A stretch of 64,000 bases of DNA. Source: Jiangella alkaliphila. Its GTDB lineage: Bacteria > Actinomycetota > Actinomycetes > Jiangellales > Jiangellaceae. The notes under the pieces are model-generated. The model was not told where the DNA came from and made no database searches. It was given only the letters and a program-made list of their open reading frames with translations. Shown piece after piece: positions 42,089 through 52,858 of the stretch. The position numbers were made by a program, and so were the translations under genes. Location of the stretch: the NCBI RefSeq assembly GCF_900105925.1, contig NZ_LT629791.1, positions 3,755,278 through 3,819,277 of the forward strand. Direction: 5' to 3'. The first letter of the stretch is position 1. Every line of letters starts with the position of its first letter.

Positions 42089-44257
42089 ATGGCCAGGACG
42101 ACGGCAGGACGATTCGCGACGGCGGGAGCGCTGGCGGTGGTGACCGCCGGCGCCCTGATCGGCCCCTCGGCGGCGGCACCCGAACCGGAAGCCGTCGCGG
42201 CCGCGGAGGACGCGTGCCCGGGCGGCTGGTCCACCGAGACCACCGTGTGGTTCGGCCCGCCGCGCATCGACACCGAGATCCCGAACCCGGGCCGCGACGA
42301 CGGCTGCACGCTGCTGGACCGCGTCTGGGCGGAGGAGCCGTTCGCCACCCACGGCGAGTTCGTCGGCACCGTCGCCCGTGCGACCCGCGAGTTCAGCGAC
42401 CTGGGCCTGCTCGACGCCCAGCAGGCCGCGACCATCCGCTCCGCCGCCGCGCGCTCGGCCGTCGGCGGCCCGCACGACGACTCGATCCCGAACACCTGCA
42501 CCGACCGCGTCGCGCTGACGTTCGACGACGGCCCGTCTTTCTACCGCGACCAGACGCTGGCGATCCTGCGCGAGAAGCAGGTCACCGCGACGTTCTTCGA
42601 CGCCGGGATGCGCATCGCCGCGAACCCGCAGCTGCCGGCGTTCGAGCGGCTCGAGGGCCACCTGGTGCTGAACCACACGTGGGAGCACCCGAACCTCAAC
42701 CAGGTGACGATCCCGCGGCTGCGCGACGAGATGCGCAAGACCGAGGAGGCCCTGGACGCGGCCGGCGTCGAGCGGCCGTTCCTCGGTATGCGCCCACCGT
42801 TCCTCGCGGCGAACGCGTCGGTGCGGGCCGAGTTGGCGCGGCTCGGCTTCACCGTCATCAGCGGCGACATCGACGCGGCGGACTGGGAGCCGGACCGGCC
42901 GGCGGAGCAGCTGCGCGCCGACATCGCCGAGGGCATCGCCGACGGACGGCGCAACATCTTCCTGCACGACGGGCCGATCGACACCGTCGCCGGGCCGGAG
43001 CTGATGAAGGCGCTGCCGCTGATCATCGACGACATCCGGGCGGCCGGGCTGTGCTTCGGCACGTTCGACAGCACCGGCGCGATCGTCGCCGACCGGTACG
43101 TGTCCAGCGGCGAGCCGATCCCGTCGGTCGAGAACGCGGTGCCGTACCTGCCGCTGCTGTTCGGCGGTGGGCTGCCGCCGGAGCCGTACGAGATCATCGT
43201 CCCGACTCCTTTGGGGACGGCGTCGGCTGCGGCCGCCGTCGCTCCCGCCGCCGCGGACGAGTGCCCGAACGGCTGGTCGCCGCGGGAGTCGGTGTGGTTC
43301 GGCCCGCCGCGGGTCGAGACCGGCGTCGCCAACCCGGAGGGCCCGGACGGCTGCACGCTGCTGGACCGCGTCTGGGCCGGCGAGCCGTTCGCGACGCACG
43401 GCGAGTTCGTCGCCGCCGCCCGAGCCGCCGCCGACGAGTTCGTCGCCTCGGGGGAGCTGTCGCGTCAGGACCGCGCCCGGGTCGTGGCGGCCGCCGCCCG
43501 CACGCACGTCGGCGGCCCGCGCGACACGTCCGTCCCGAACACCTGCGACAACCGGCTGGCCATCCAGTTCGACGACGGCCCGTCGCATTTCCGCACCGAG
43601 ACGCTGCGGATCCTGCGCGAGAAGCAGGTGACCGGCGTGTTCATGGACACCGGCACGCGGGTCCTGGCCAACCCGCAGTTCGCCCGGTTCCAGCTGGCCG
43701 AGGGGCACGAGCTGCTCAACCACACCTTCAGCCACGCCAACCTCAACCAGACCCTCGCGGCCGGCGGGCCGGACGCCGTCCGCAAGGAGATCCTCGACGC
43801 CGAGGCCGCGTTCGCCTCCGTCGGCGCGCCGATCTCGTTCAAGGGCATCCGGCCGCCGTTCGGATCGGCGAACGCGCAGGTCAGGCAGATCATCGCGGAG
43901 CTCGGCTACACCGCCTACATGACCCGCATCGGCACCGACGACTGGGTGCCGGAGCGCACGGCGCAGCAGATCAGCGACGCGATCGTCGCGCAGTTGCGCT
44001 CGGGCGCGATCATCTCGCTGCACGACGGCCCGTACGACACACCGGCGGGCACGGGGACGAACGGAGGACTGGCGCTGCTCATCGACGCCGCGCGGGAGCT
44101 GGGCTACTGCTTCGGCACGGTCGACGCGAGTGGCGAGGTCGTGGCGGACCGGCTGATCCCGACCGGCGACCCGATCCCGGTGGTCGTCAACCCGGTGCCG
44201 TACGCGCCGCTGGTCTTCCCGGGTGAGCCGCCGGAGCCGTACGTCATCCTGTCCTGA
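42089..44257 (+). CDS. Secreted protein with two tandem polysaccharide deacetylase (NodB) domains
   Basis: 722 residues. An N-terminal signal peptide ends near an APEPEAVAAAE segment. Two homologous units follow (about residues 45-365 and 390-720), each beginning CP(G/N)GW..VWFGPPR and containing a TLLDRVWA..PFATHGEF helix region and a NodB domain. Motif 1 is TFDDGP (144-149) and QFDDGP (493-498); metal motif NHTWEH and NHTFSH; RPPF in both; DIDAADW and GTDDW; LHDG in both. All catalytic positions persist in both copies. It probably deacetylates cell-wall or environmental glycan. ATG 42089 has AAGGAG five bases upstream. Confidence 0.88.
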   Translation: MARTTAGRFATAGALAVVTAGALIGPSAAAPEPEAVAAAEDACPGGWSTETTVWFGPPRIDTEIPNPGRDDGCTLLDRVWAEEPFATHGEFVGTVARATREFSDLGLLDAQQAATIRSAAARSAVGGPHDDSIPNTCTDRVALTFDDGPSFYRDQTLAILREKQVTATFFDAGMRIAANPQLPAFERLEGHLVLNHTWEHPNLNQVTIPRLRDEMRKTEEALDAAGVERPFLGMRPPFLAANASVRAELARLGFTVISGDIDAADWEPDRPAEQLRADIAEGIADGRRNIFLHDGPIDTVAGPELMKALPLIIDDIRAAGLCFGTFDSTGAIVADRYVSSGEPIPSVENAVPYLPLLFGGGLPPEPYEIIVPTPLGTASAAAAVAPAAADECPNGWSPRESVWFGPPRVETGVANPEGPDGCTLLDRVWAGEPFATHGEFVAAARAAADEFVASGELSRQDRARVVAAAARTHVGGPRDTSVPNTCDNRLAIQFDDGPSHFRTETLRILREKQVTGVFMDTGTRVLANPQFARFQLAEGHELLNHTFSHANLNQTLAAGGPDAVRKEILDAEAAFASVGAPISFKGIRPPFGSANAQVRQIIAELGYTAYMTRIGTDDWVPERTAQQISDAIVAQLRSGAIISLHDGPYDTPAGTGTNGGLALLIDAARELGYCFGTVDASGEVVADRLIPTGDPIPVVVNPVPYAPLVFPGEPPEPYVILS

Positions 44258-44261
44258 CGCT

Positions 44262-45059
44262 TCAGGAGGTCGCGACCTCGGTCACCACGACGTCGACGGT
44301 GGCCGGGCGGCCGGGGCCGGACGGCGGGGTCAGCTCCGCCGTCCAGCCCAGCCGCGTCAGAACCGTGACCAGCCGTTTCGGGGTGGCGACCCGTGCGCCG
44401 TCCTGCAGCAGCCGCCGCACGATGCGGCCCTTCGTCGCCTTGTTGTGGTGGCTGACGACGGTGCGCCGGCCGTCGTGCTCGTGCAGGACGCGGACGACGA
44501 CGGTGCGCGCGGCGACGTCGGCCGGCGGCCGCCAGAACCCCGCGTACGTGCTGGACCGCAGGTCGACGACCAGTTCGTCGCCGGCCGCCGCGGGCAGGCT
44601 CTTGCCCAGCGGCCGGCGCCAGAACGCGGCCAGCGGGCCGACGCCGGGCAGGCTCACGCCGCCGCCCAGCCGGTACGCCGGGATGACGTCCGACGGCCGC
44701 AGCAGCCCCCACAGCCCGCTGGTGATCAGCACCGACTCGTCGGCCCGCCGGGCCGTGCCGCCGCGCAGCGACCGCAGGCCGAGCGCGTCGTACAGCACGC
44801 CGGAGTACACCTCGCGGGCCGGCGCGGCCGGCGCCTGCGGCAGCACGGCGTTGCGCTCGACGTCGGCGGCCTGCGTCGGGCCGAGCCCGAGCGCCGTCGC
44901 CGCGGCCTCGGGCGACGTGCGGCAGAGCCGGACCAGCGCGGCCAGCAGGTCTACGCGGTCGCCGGTCAGCTCGGGGAACGACAACGCGTCCAGGTCGACC
45001 GCGGCTTCGCCGTCGCCCGGCGCGGTCTTGCCCTCCGACGGCGGCAGCAGGATCAGCAC
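44262..45059 (-). CDS. yaaA: YaaA-family peroxide-stress protein
   Basis: 265 residues, full length for the YaaA/DUF328 family. It opens with the invariant LILLPPSEGKT, and later has VYSGVLYDALGL, LITSGLWGLLRPSDVIPAYRL and VVSHHNKATKGRIVRRLL, all family signatures. E. coli YaaA limits free iron and DNA damage during peroxide stress and has a DNA-binding cavity. The start is GTG; the gene converges on the deacetylase with 4 bases between and is divergent from a methyltransferase with a 33-base gap. Confidence 0.88.
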   Translation of the reverse strand: MLILLPPSEGKTAPGDGEAAVDLDALSFPELTGDRVDLLAALVRLCRTSPEAAATALGLGPTQAADVERNAVLPQAPAAPAREVYSGVLYDALGLRSLRGGTARRADESVLITSGLWGLLRPSDVIPAYRLGGGVSLPGVGPLAAFWRRPLGKSLPAAAGDELVVDLRSSTYAGFWRPPADVAARTVVVRVLHEHDGRRTVVSHHNKATKGRIVRRLLQDGARVATPKRLVTVLTRLGWTAELTPPSGPGRPATVDVVVTEVATS

Positions 45060-45092
45060 TCCAGGAGCCTAACCGCCGGGCTTTCGTACGGT

Positions 45093-45923
45093 ATGACGAT
45101 GGCGTCGTACACACACGGCCACCACGAGAGCGTGCTGCGCTCGCACACGTGGCGCACGGTCGCGAACTCGGCGGCCTACCTCCGCGACCGGCTGACGCCC
45201 GGGACCGACGTGCTCGACGTGGGCTGCGGCCCGGGGACGATCACGACGGAGTTCGCGTCGCTCGTGGCGCCCGGCCGGGTGGTCGGTCTGGACGCGTCGG
45301 CCGAGGTCATCGCGGCGGCGCGCGCGGGAGCCGGCGACGCCACCGTCGAGTTCGTCACCGGCGACGCCGCCGCGCTGCCGTTCGACGCGGCGGCGTTCGA
45401 CGTCGTCCATGCGCACCAGCTGCTGCAGCACGTCGCCGACCCCGTCGCCGTCCTGCGGGAGCTGGCCCGGGTGGCCCGGCCGGACGGCGTCGTGGCGGCC
45501 CGCGACTCCGACTACGCCGGCATGTTCTGGTACCCGCGGCTGCCCGGATTGTCCGAATGGCTGGAGCTGTACCGCACGCTGGCCCTCGGCAACGGCGGCG
45601 AGCCCGACGCGGGCCGGCGGCTGCTCGCGTGGGCGCACGAGGCCGGCCTGTCCGACGTCACCGCGACCGCGAGTGTCTGGTGCTTCACCACCCCGGCGGA
45701 CCGCGCGTGGTGGGGCGGTCTGTGGGCCGACCGGGTCACGTCCTCGGCGCTCGCCGAGCAGGCCGTCGCCCGCGGCCTGGCGAGCACGTCCGATCTCGAC
45801 CGGCTGGCCGCCGCTTGGCGCGAGTGGGCCGGTCACGACGACGGCTGGTTCGTCGTTCCGCACGGTGAAATCGTGGCCCGGGTCACCGGGTTCCAGTTCG
45901 TGCCATCGGCCTCGCACCACTAG
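45093..45923 (+). CDS. Class I SAM-dependent methyltransferase
   Basis: 276 residues. Motif I is VLDVGCGPGTITTEF (about residues 45-59), followed by VVGLDAS (motif II acid), FVTGDAAALPFDAAAFDVVHAHQLLQHV and the post-motif ARVARPDGVVAARDSDY. This is the Methyltransf_11/25 pattern of small-molecule methyltransferases (UbiE-like). ATG 45093 or 45099; a frame back to 44223 is only the shadow of yaaA. It ends 9 bases before the glycyl-tRNA synthetase start. Substrate unknown. Confidence 0.82.
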   Translation: MTMASYTHGHHESVLRSHTWRTVANSAAYLRDRLTPGTDVLDVGCGPGTITTEFASLVAPGRVVGLDASAEVIAAARAGAGDATVEFVTGDAAALPFDAAAFDVVHAHQLLQHVADPVAVLRELARVARPDGVVAARDSDYAGMFWYPRLPGLSEWLELYRTLALGNGGEPDAGRRLLAWAHEAGLSDVTATASVWCFTTPADRAWWGGLWADRVTSSALAEQAVARGLASTSDLDRLAAAWREWAGHDDGWFVVPHGEIVARVTGFQFVPSASHH

Positions 45924-45932
45924 GCTTTCCCG

Positions 45933-48941
<3,009 letters not shown>

Positions 48942-48962
48942 CGCGCCGCCTCACGCCCGCAT

Positions 48963-49000
48963 TGTCACCTGATCAACTTCGCGAAGATGATCAGGTGACA
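48963..49000. terminator. 38-base near-perfect palindrome after glyQS
   Basis: TGTCACCTGATCA (48963-48975) pairs with 48988-49000; inside, CTTCGCGAAG (48977-48986) is itself a palindrome, with one A-A mismatch between. It starts 21 bases after the stop and should form a long hairpin. The same CACCTGATC core recurs twice in the next 310 bases. Confidence 0.7.
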
Positions 49001-49022
49001 CAGCGCGCGGGTGGGTGGCTGG

Positions 49023-49074
49023 TTCGTCACCTGATCATCTCCAGCATGCGGACAGAAAACGATCAGGTGACGAA
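49023..49074. repeat. Second GTCACCTGATC inverted repeat
   Basis: Arms TTCGTCACCTGATC (49023-49036) and its perfect complement (49061-49074) with a 24-base loop. Part of the 48942-49293 intergenic stretch, which holds no convincing gene and is made almost wholly of this repeat family plus the structured element after it. Confidence 0.65.
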
Positions 49075-49308
49075 GTGACGGGGAAACGAGCCTGTTGCTG
49101 AATGAGGCTCCGTCCAGGCGAGGTGGGGGGAACAACGCGAAAACGGGCTGAAAATAGGCCCAAGTGGAGGGCCCTTGATCAAATGGCGAAAGCCCACCTC
49201 GCTGACCAGCGCCTTTGCAGCGGCCAAGTTGCCCCGTGGATGAACATCGTTCTCATCTTTCAAAAAGCAACAGGCTCAAACGCGGCGACTTCGTCACCTG
49301 ATCGTTTT
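49056..49308. repeat. Structured element inside a 21-bp inverted repeat (MITE-like or RNA element)
   Basis: Outer perfect 21-bp arms lie at 49056-49076 and 49288-49308 (CTTCGTCACCTGATCGTTTT-type). Nested inside are GAGCCTGTTGCT at 49088-49099 with its complement at 49266-49277, then GCGAGGTGGG at 49118-49127 with CCCACCTCGC at 49193-49202, and local GGGCC hairpins. The 190-bp core is visibly poorer in GC than its surroundings. A 66-codon frame (49063-49263, minus, TTG start) spans it, but no ribosome site is seen, and base pairing explains the pattern better. It is inserted between glyQS and the MBL gene, whose last codons lie in the right arm. Confidence 0.6.
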
Positions 49309-50079
49309 GCTCAGCGCGGCGCGCTGGGCGCGGTGGTCGCGGACCAGCCAGCCCTGCGTCAGCCGCGGGTCGTCGTCGCCGCGGCCGGCGGCGAGTTCGT
49401 CGAGGTAGCGGCGGTCGGCGGCGAGGCGGCGGCGCAGCTCCGCGCCGTCGCCCACGTGGCCGTGACCTGGCACGACGTACCGCACGTCGCCGGCGAGGGA
49501 GTCGAGCAGGTCCAGCGCGTGGTGGTAGTCGCCGAGCGGGTCGGCGGCGTCGAGGTCCAGCAGCGGCACCTCCACGTCCGAGCACAGGTCCCCGGCGACC
49601 AGCACGCCGGCGCCTCCGACGACCAGTGCGGCGTGCCCGCGCGCGTGCGCCCGATGCTCGACGACGTCCACCCGCGGGCCGCGCCACGGGACGACAACGC
49701 CATCCCGGGGCAAGGCAGCGAGCCGGGCGAACCGGTCGCCGTCCGTTTCCGGTGCCTCGACGAGGGCCTCGGCCAGGTCGCGGTCGCGCCCTGCCGCCGA
49801 AGCGGCCACGCAGGCCGCCGTCGCGAAGCGGGGCACGTCGTCGCCGAGGGAGCGGCTCCACAGGACGTGGTCCCAGTGCGGGTGCGTCGCGAACCCGGCC
49901 ACGGCGTGCAGCCGGCGGGAAGCCAAAGCGGCGGCGAGGTCGGACAGCTCGGCCGGCGTGACGCCCGGATCGACCACCAAGCAGCCGCCCTCGGCGCCGA
50001 TCACCACGGTGGTCGTACTGATGCAGAACGCGTGGGTGGCGACCAGGACGTCCCCGGTCACCTCGGCGAGGCCGGCCAT
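49294..50079 (-). CDS. MBL-fold metallo-hydrolase
   Basis: 261 residues. The zinc signature is THPHWDHVLW (HxHxDH), followed by a histidine in HARGHAALVVGG, the bridging aspartate in VAGDLCSDVEVPLLD and the last histidine in VVPGHGHVGD. This is the beta-lactamase-like hydrolase fold (glyoxalase II, lactonases and so on); substrate unknown. ATG at 50077-50079; the longer frame to 50268 runs into the divergent binding-protein gene. Its C-terminus (after RDHRAQRAALS) is encoded by the right arm of the CACCTGATC repeat, so the original end may have been altered. Confidence 0.82.
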   Translation of the reverse strand: MAGLAEVTGDVLVATHAFCISTTTVVIGAEGGCLVVDPGVTPAELSDLAAALASRRLHAVAGFATHPHWDHVLWSRSLGDDVPRFATAACVAASAAGRDRDLAEALVEAPETDGDRFARLAALPRDGVVVPWRGPRVDVVEHRAHARGHAALVVGGAGVLVAGDLCSDVEVPLLDLDAADPLGDYHHALDLLDSLAGDVRYVVPGHGHVGDGAELRRRLAADRRYLDELAAGRGDDDPRLTQGWLVRDHRAQRAALSKTIR

Positions 50080-50110
50080 CCCACGACGGTACCCGGTGCG
50101 CGGCAGTCGG

Positions 50111-50129
50111 TCAGGTAAGCCTATCCTTT
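50111..50129 (+). promoter_or_regulatory. IdeR/DmdR-type iron box
   Basis: TCAGGTAAGCCTATCCTTT matches the 19-bp consensus TTAGGTTAGSCTAACCTAA at 15 positions. It ends five bases before the ATG of the siderophore-binding lipoprotein, which would be repressed when iron is plentiful. Confidence 0.72.
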
Positions 50130-50134
50130 GGCTC

Positions 50135-51184
50135 ATGTCGTTCACCGCCGCGGGCCGCCGGCTCGCCCTTGCTCTGACGGTTCCGCTCCTGCTCCTCGCC
50201 GCGTGCGGGGGTGACGACGGCGACGACGGCAGCACCGCGACCGGCGAGCCGGACGCCACCAGCGACACGGCGACCGGGGAGTTCCCCGCCTCCGTCGAGC
50301 ACCGCTACGGCAGCACCGAGCTGTCCGAGGCGCCGGAGCGGGTCATCACGCTGGGCTTCAGCGACCAGGATGCCGTGCTGGCCTTCGGCGTCGCGCCGAT
50401 CGCCGTCACCGACTGGTACGGCGACTACGACCACGCCACCTGGCCGTGGGCCGAGGACGAGCTGGGCGACGCCGAGCCCCTCGTCATGAACGAGGGCGCG
50501 TTCACCGGCATGCAGGCGTTCGACTACGAGACCATCGCCGACCTGGAGCCCGACCTCATCATCGGCCTGTACACCGGCATGACGCAGGAGGAGTACGACA
50601 CGCTGTCGGTCATCGCGCCGACGGTCGCGTCGTCGCCGGACTACCCCGAGTACGGCATGCCGTGGCAGGAGACCGCCCGCATGGTCGGGCAGATCCTCGG
50701 CCAGGCCGACCGTGCCGAGGAGCTGATCGCCGACGTCGACGCGCAGTTCGCCGAGGCGGCCGCGGCGAACCCGGAGTTCGAGGGCGTCGAGATGGTCGTC
50801 GCGGAGCTGTTCGAGCCCGGCTCGTCGTTCGTCCGCAGCGCCACCGACCCGCGCACCGTCTTCATGACGCAGCTCGGCTTCGTGCTCCCCGCCGACCTCG
50901 CCGAGCTGGCCGGTGACCTCGACGGCGCGCCCGTCAGCGACGAGCTGATGACCCAGCTCGACCGCGAGCTGCTGGTCTGGAACATCGGCCACGAGCCCGA
51001 CCTGCGCGCGCAGATCGAGGAGAAGCCGCTCTACGACCAGCTCCAGGTCGTGCAGGACGGCCGGGTGCTCTACATCGAGGACCCGCTGGTGGCGGGCGCT
51101 CTGACGTGGTCGACGGTGCTCAGCCTGCCCTACGCGCTGGAGCACCTGGTGCCGCAGCTGGCCGAGACGATGGGCGCGGCCTAA
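50135..51184 (+). CDS. Iron-siderophore ABC transporter binding lipoprotein
   Basis: 349 residues with signal peptide and lipobox LLAAC (cysteine about residue 23), then an acidic linker. The FepB/FhuD-type (class III) fold opens with APERVITLGFSDQDAVLAFGVAPIAV, then TIADLEPDLIIGLYTGMTQEEYDTLSVIAPTVA and a long connecting helix. It captures ferric siderophores outside the cell. The iron box overlaps its leader. No permease or ATPase gene is adjacent, so it must use components encoded elsewhere. Its TAA stop lies in the CTAAG duplicated by the following insertion sequence, which left the gene intact. Confidence 0.88.
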   Translation: MSFTAAGRRLALALTVPLLLLAACGGDDGDDGSTATGEPDATSDTATGEFPASVEHRYGSTELSEAPERVITLGFSDQDAVLAFGVAPIAVTDWYGDYDHATWPWAEDELGDAEPLVMNEGAFTGMQAFDYETIADLEPDLIIGLYTGMTQEEYDTLSVIAPTVASSPDYPEYGMPWQETARMVGQILGQADRAEELIADVDAQFAEAAAANPEFEGVEMVVAELFEPGSSFVRSATDPRTVFMTQLGFVLPADLAELAGDLDGAPVSDELMTQLDRELLVWNIGHEPDLRAQIEEKPLYDQLQVVQDGRVLYIEDPLVAGALTWSTVLSLPYALEHLVPQLAETMGAA

Positions 51185-51332
51185 GCCTCGATCCGTGGAA
51201 GGGCTATCGGGTGATCTTCGCTCCTGACTGTTGATCTTGATCGGGGTCGTGGGCAGGGCTGGTCGGCTGGTCTGCCCAGCTCTTCCACGTGTCGGTGTCC
51301 GGTCGGGGCCCGGTGCGGGCGGTGGTCGACGG

Positions 51333-52739
51333 TCAGGCCGCCGCGGCGGGTGGCCCGGTGGCGAGCACGTGGTTCCAGAGGCGGGTCCACTGCTGGGCCC
51401 AGGGCCAGTGCGTGGGCAGGTGCAACACGCGGCGGCGTTGCGGGCGGGCCAGCCGGGCGGGCACGGTGACGATCTGTCGGCGCAGTGTCGCGCCGCGCGC
51501 GACGGCATGCCGCGGACTGGTCAGGGTGCCGGCGGCGCGGAGCAGGTTGTGGGTCATCGCGGCGCAGGTCGCCCAGGCGGCGTTCGCGGCGAACCGGCCA
51601 GACGGCAGGTGGGCCAGCGGCCCGTCGATGAGGTCGGCGAACACGGTCTCGATGATCGCGTGCGCGCGGTGGGTGATGTCCGCGTCGGCGGTCGGTTCGG
51701 TGTTGTCGGTGAAGAACGGGTGGTGCCGCCAGACCGGGAACAGTTCATCGGTCTTGGCGCGGTCGCGGACCCGGCGCACGATCAGCCGGGCGGTGACCTG
51801 GTGCTTCTTGGCCTTGGAGCCGAACGCGGTGAACGGTACTTCGGCGACGTGGGCGTCGGAGATCAACTGCCCGGTGTCCGGGTCGACGACCGCGCCGGGG
51901 TAGTGCACCGGTGTCCACGCGTCGGCGGGGATGGTCGCGATCGCCCTGCTCACCGCACGGTTCTTGGTCAGCGCCACGGAGAACCGGGCCCCCGCCCTCA
52001 CGCAGGCGCCGACGACGACGCTGTTGCCGTAGGCCGAATCACCGCGGACCAGGATCTCACCCGCCGCGCCGGCGGCGCGGGCGGTCCGGATCGCCTCGGC
52101 GACCATCGTCGCCGCGCCCTTCCCGGAACCGGCCCGCCCGGCCCGTAGCCGGATCCCGGCCACCACCGGCGCACCGTGCTCGGTACTGATGCTGGTGGCC
52201 AGCGGCGACAGGCCCTTGCGGAGCACCTGCCGCCCGGCGATCTTGGTGTGCCCGAAGCTGGCGCCCTGCTTGGCGTGCCCGTAGACCGGGCGCAGCAGCG
52301 AATCGATGTCGACGAACGCCCGAGTCCCGATCCCGGGCAACAGCCCCGTCGTCGTGACGAGGCCGACCAGATGCGCCCGCGCGACCGAGGCCAACTGCAG
52401 GGCATGGCCATGGGTGAACTCCCGCAGGAACTGCCCCAGCGTGGCCGGCGCATACACGCCGCCGAACAACCGGCCCATCCCGCCGGAACGGACCACGTCC
52501 AGATCGTCGATGCAGTCCGCGCCGGCAGCCATCCCCGCCACGATCGAGGTGATCTTGCCCGCCGGGTTCACGCCGGCCGACTTCACCCTCACCGAGCCGA
52601 CCGCGACCTTGGACGAGATCAGCTCGGACAGGCCAGCCTGCTCGGCCAAGGCCATCACCGGCACCAGCCCCGCGCACGACACGAGATTCTCGTCATCGAA
52701 CCTCGGCATCGCCTTCGACCAGACGTGAGATAGTCGCAC
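51333..52739 (-). CDS. IS1380-family transposase, copy 1
   Basis: 468-residue DDE transposase. Candidate catalytic acids are D144 or D146 in AFVDIDSLLRP, D234 in VRGDSAYGNS, and E364 in HRAHAIIETVFADL, spaced as in IS1380. The N-terminal 110 residues look DNA-binding; the C-terminus is basic (RARPQRRR-like). Translation should start at GTG 52739 after GGAAGG, but that ribosome site lies in the arm of a hairpin (52744-52752 with 52801-52809 being the paired arms), which would damp expression from outside promoters. Complete and apparently functional. Confidence 0.92.
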   Translation of the reverse strand: MRLSHVWSKAMPRFDDENLVSCAGLVPVMALAEQAGLSELISSKVAVGSVRVKSAGVNPAGKITSIVAGMAAGADCIDDLDVVRSGGMGRLFGGVYAPATLGQFLREFTHGHALQLASVARAHLVGLVTTTGLLPGIGTRAFVDIDSLLRPVYGHAKQGASFGHTKIAGRQVLRKGLSPLATSISTEHGAPVVAGIRLRAGRAGSGKGAATMVAEAIRTARAAGAAGEILVRGDSAYGNSVVVGACVRAGARFSVALTKNRAVSRAIATIPADAWTPVHYPGAVVDPDTGQLISDAHVAEVPFTAFGSKAKKHQVTARLIVRRVRDRAKTDELFPVWRHHPFFTDNTEPTADADITHRAHAIIETVFADLIDGPLAHLPSGRFAANAAWATCAAMTHNLLRAAGTLTSPRHAVARGATLRRQIVTVPARLARPQRRRVLHLPTHWPWAQQWTRLWNHVLATGPPAAAA

Positions 52740-52743
52740 CGAG

Positions 52744-52809
52744 AGTGCCTTCCGCAGCAGTGGCGATCAGGACCTAGACAATCCAGATCCTCCCTGCACA
52801 GAAGGCACT
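52744..52809 (-). promoter_or_regulatory. Hairpin masking the transposase ribosome-binding site (copy 1)
   Basis: AGTGCCTTC (52744-52752) and GAAGGCACT (52801-52809) are perfect 9-bp inverted repeats, extended by CGCAG/CTGC. On the transposase strand the proximal arm contains GGAAGG, eight bases before the GTG start. Transcripts reading in from outside would fold it shut, as known for IS10 and IS50. The same structure recurs at 62692-62757 in copy 2. Confidence 0.6.
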
Positions 52810-52858
52810 TTCTTCGTCACCACACCGAACGACCAGCCAGCCAGTCCACGGATCGAGG

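Larger units (their letters stand above)
51186..52858 (-). mobile_element. Complete IS1380-family insertion sequence, copy 1
   Basis: 1,673 bp. Perfect 14-bp terminal inverted repeats CCTCGATCCGTGGA lie at 51186-51199 and (complement) 52845-52858, flanked by the 5-bp direct repeat CTAAG at 51181-51185 and 52859-52863. It holds one transposase gene and a hairpin ahead of it. About 147 bp between the left end and the transposase stop are non-coding. Insertion fell exactly in the overlapping stops of the siderophore-protein and ArsR genes and regenerated both. A second copy begins at 62643 in opposite orientation; compared segments are identical, so the spread is recent. Confidence 0.92.

Noticed and set aside
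49063-49263. 66-codon minus-strand ORF in the structured element
   Set aside because: TTG start without a ribosome site, and it crosses the nested inverted repeats; kept only as an alternative reading of that element.
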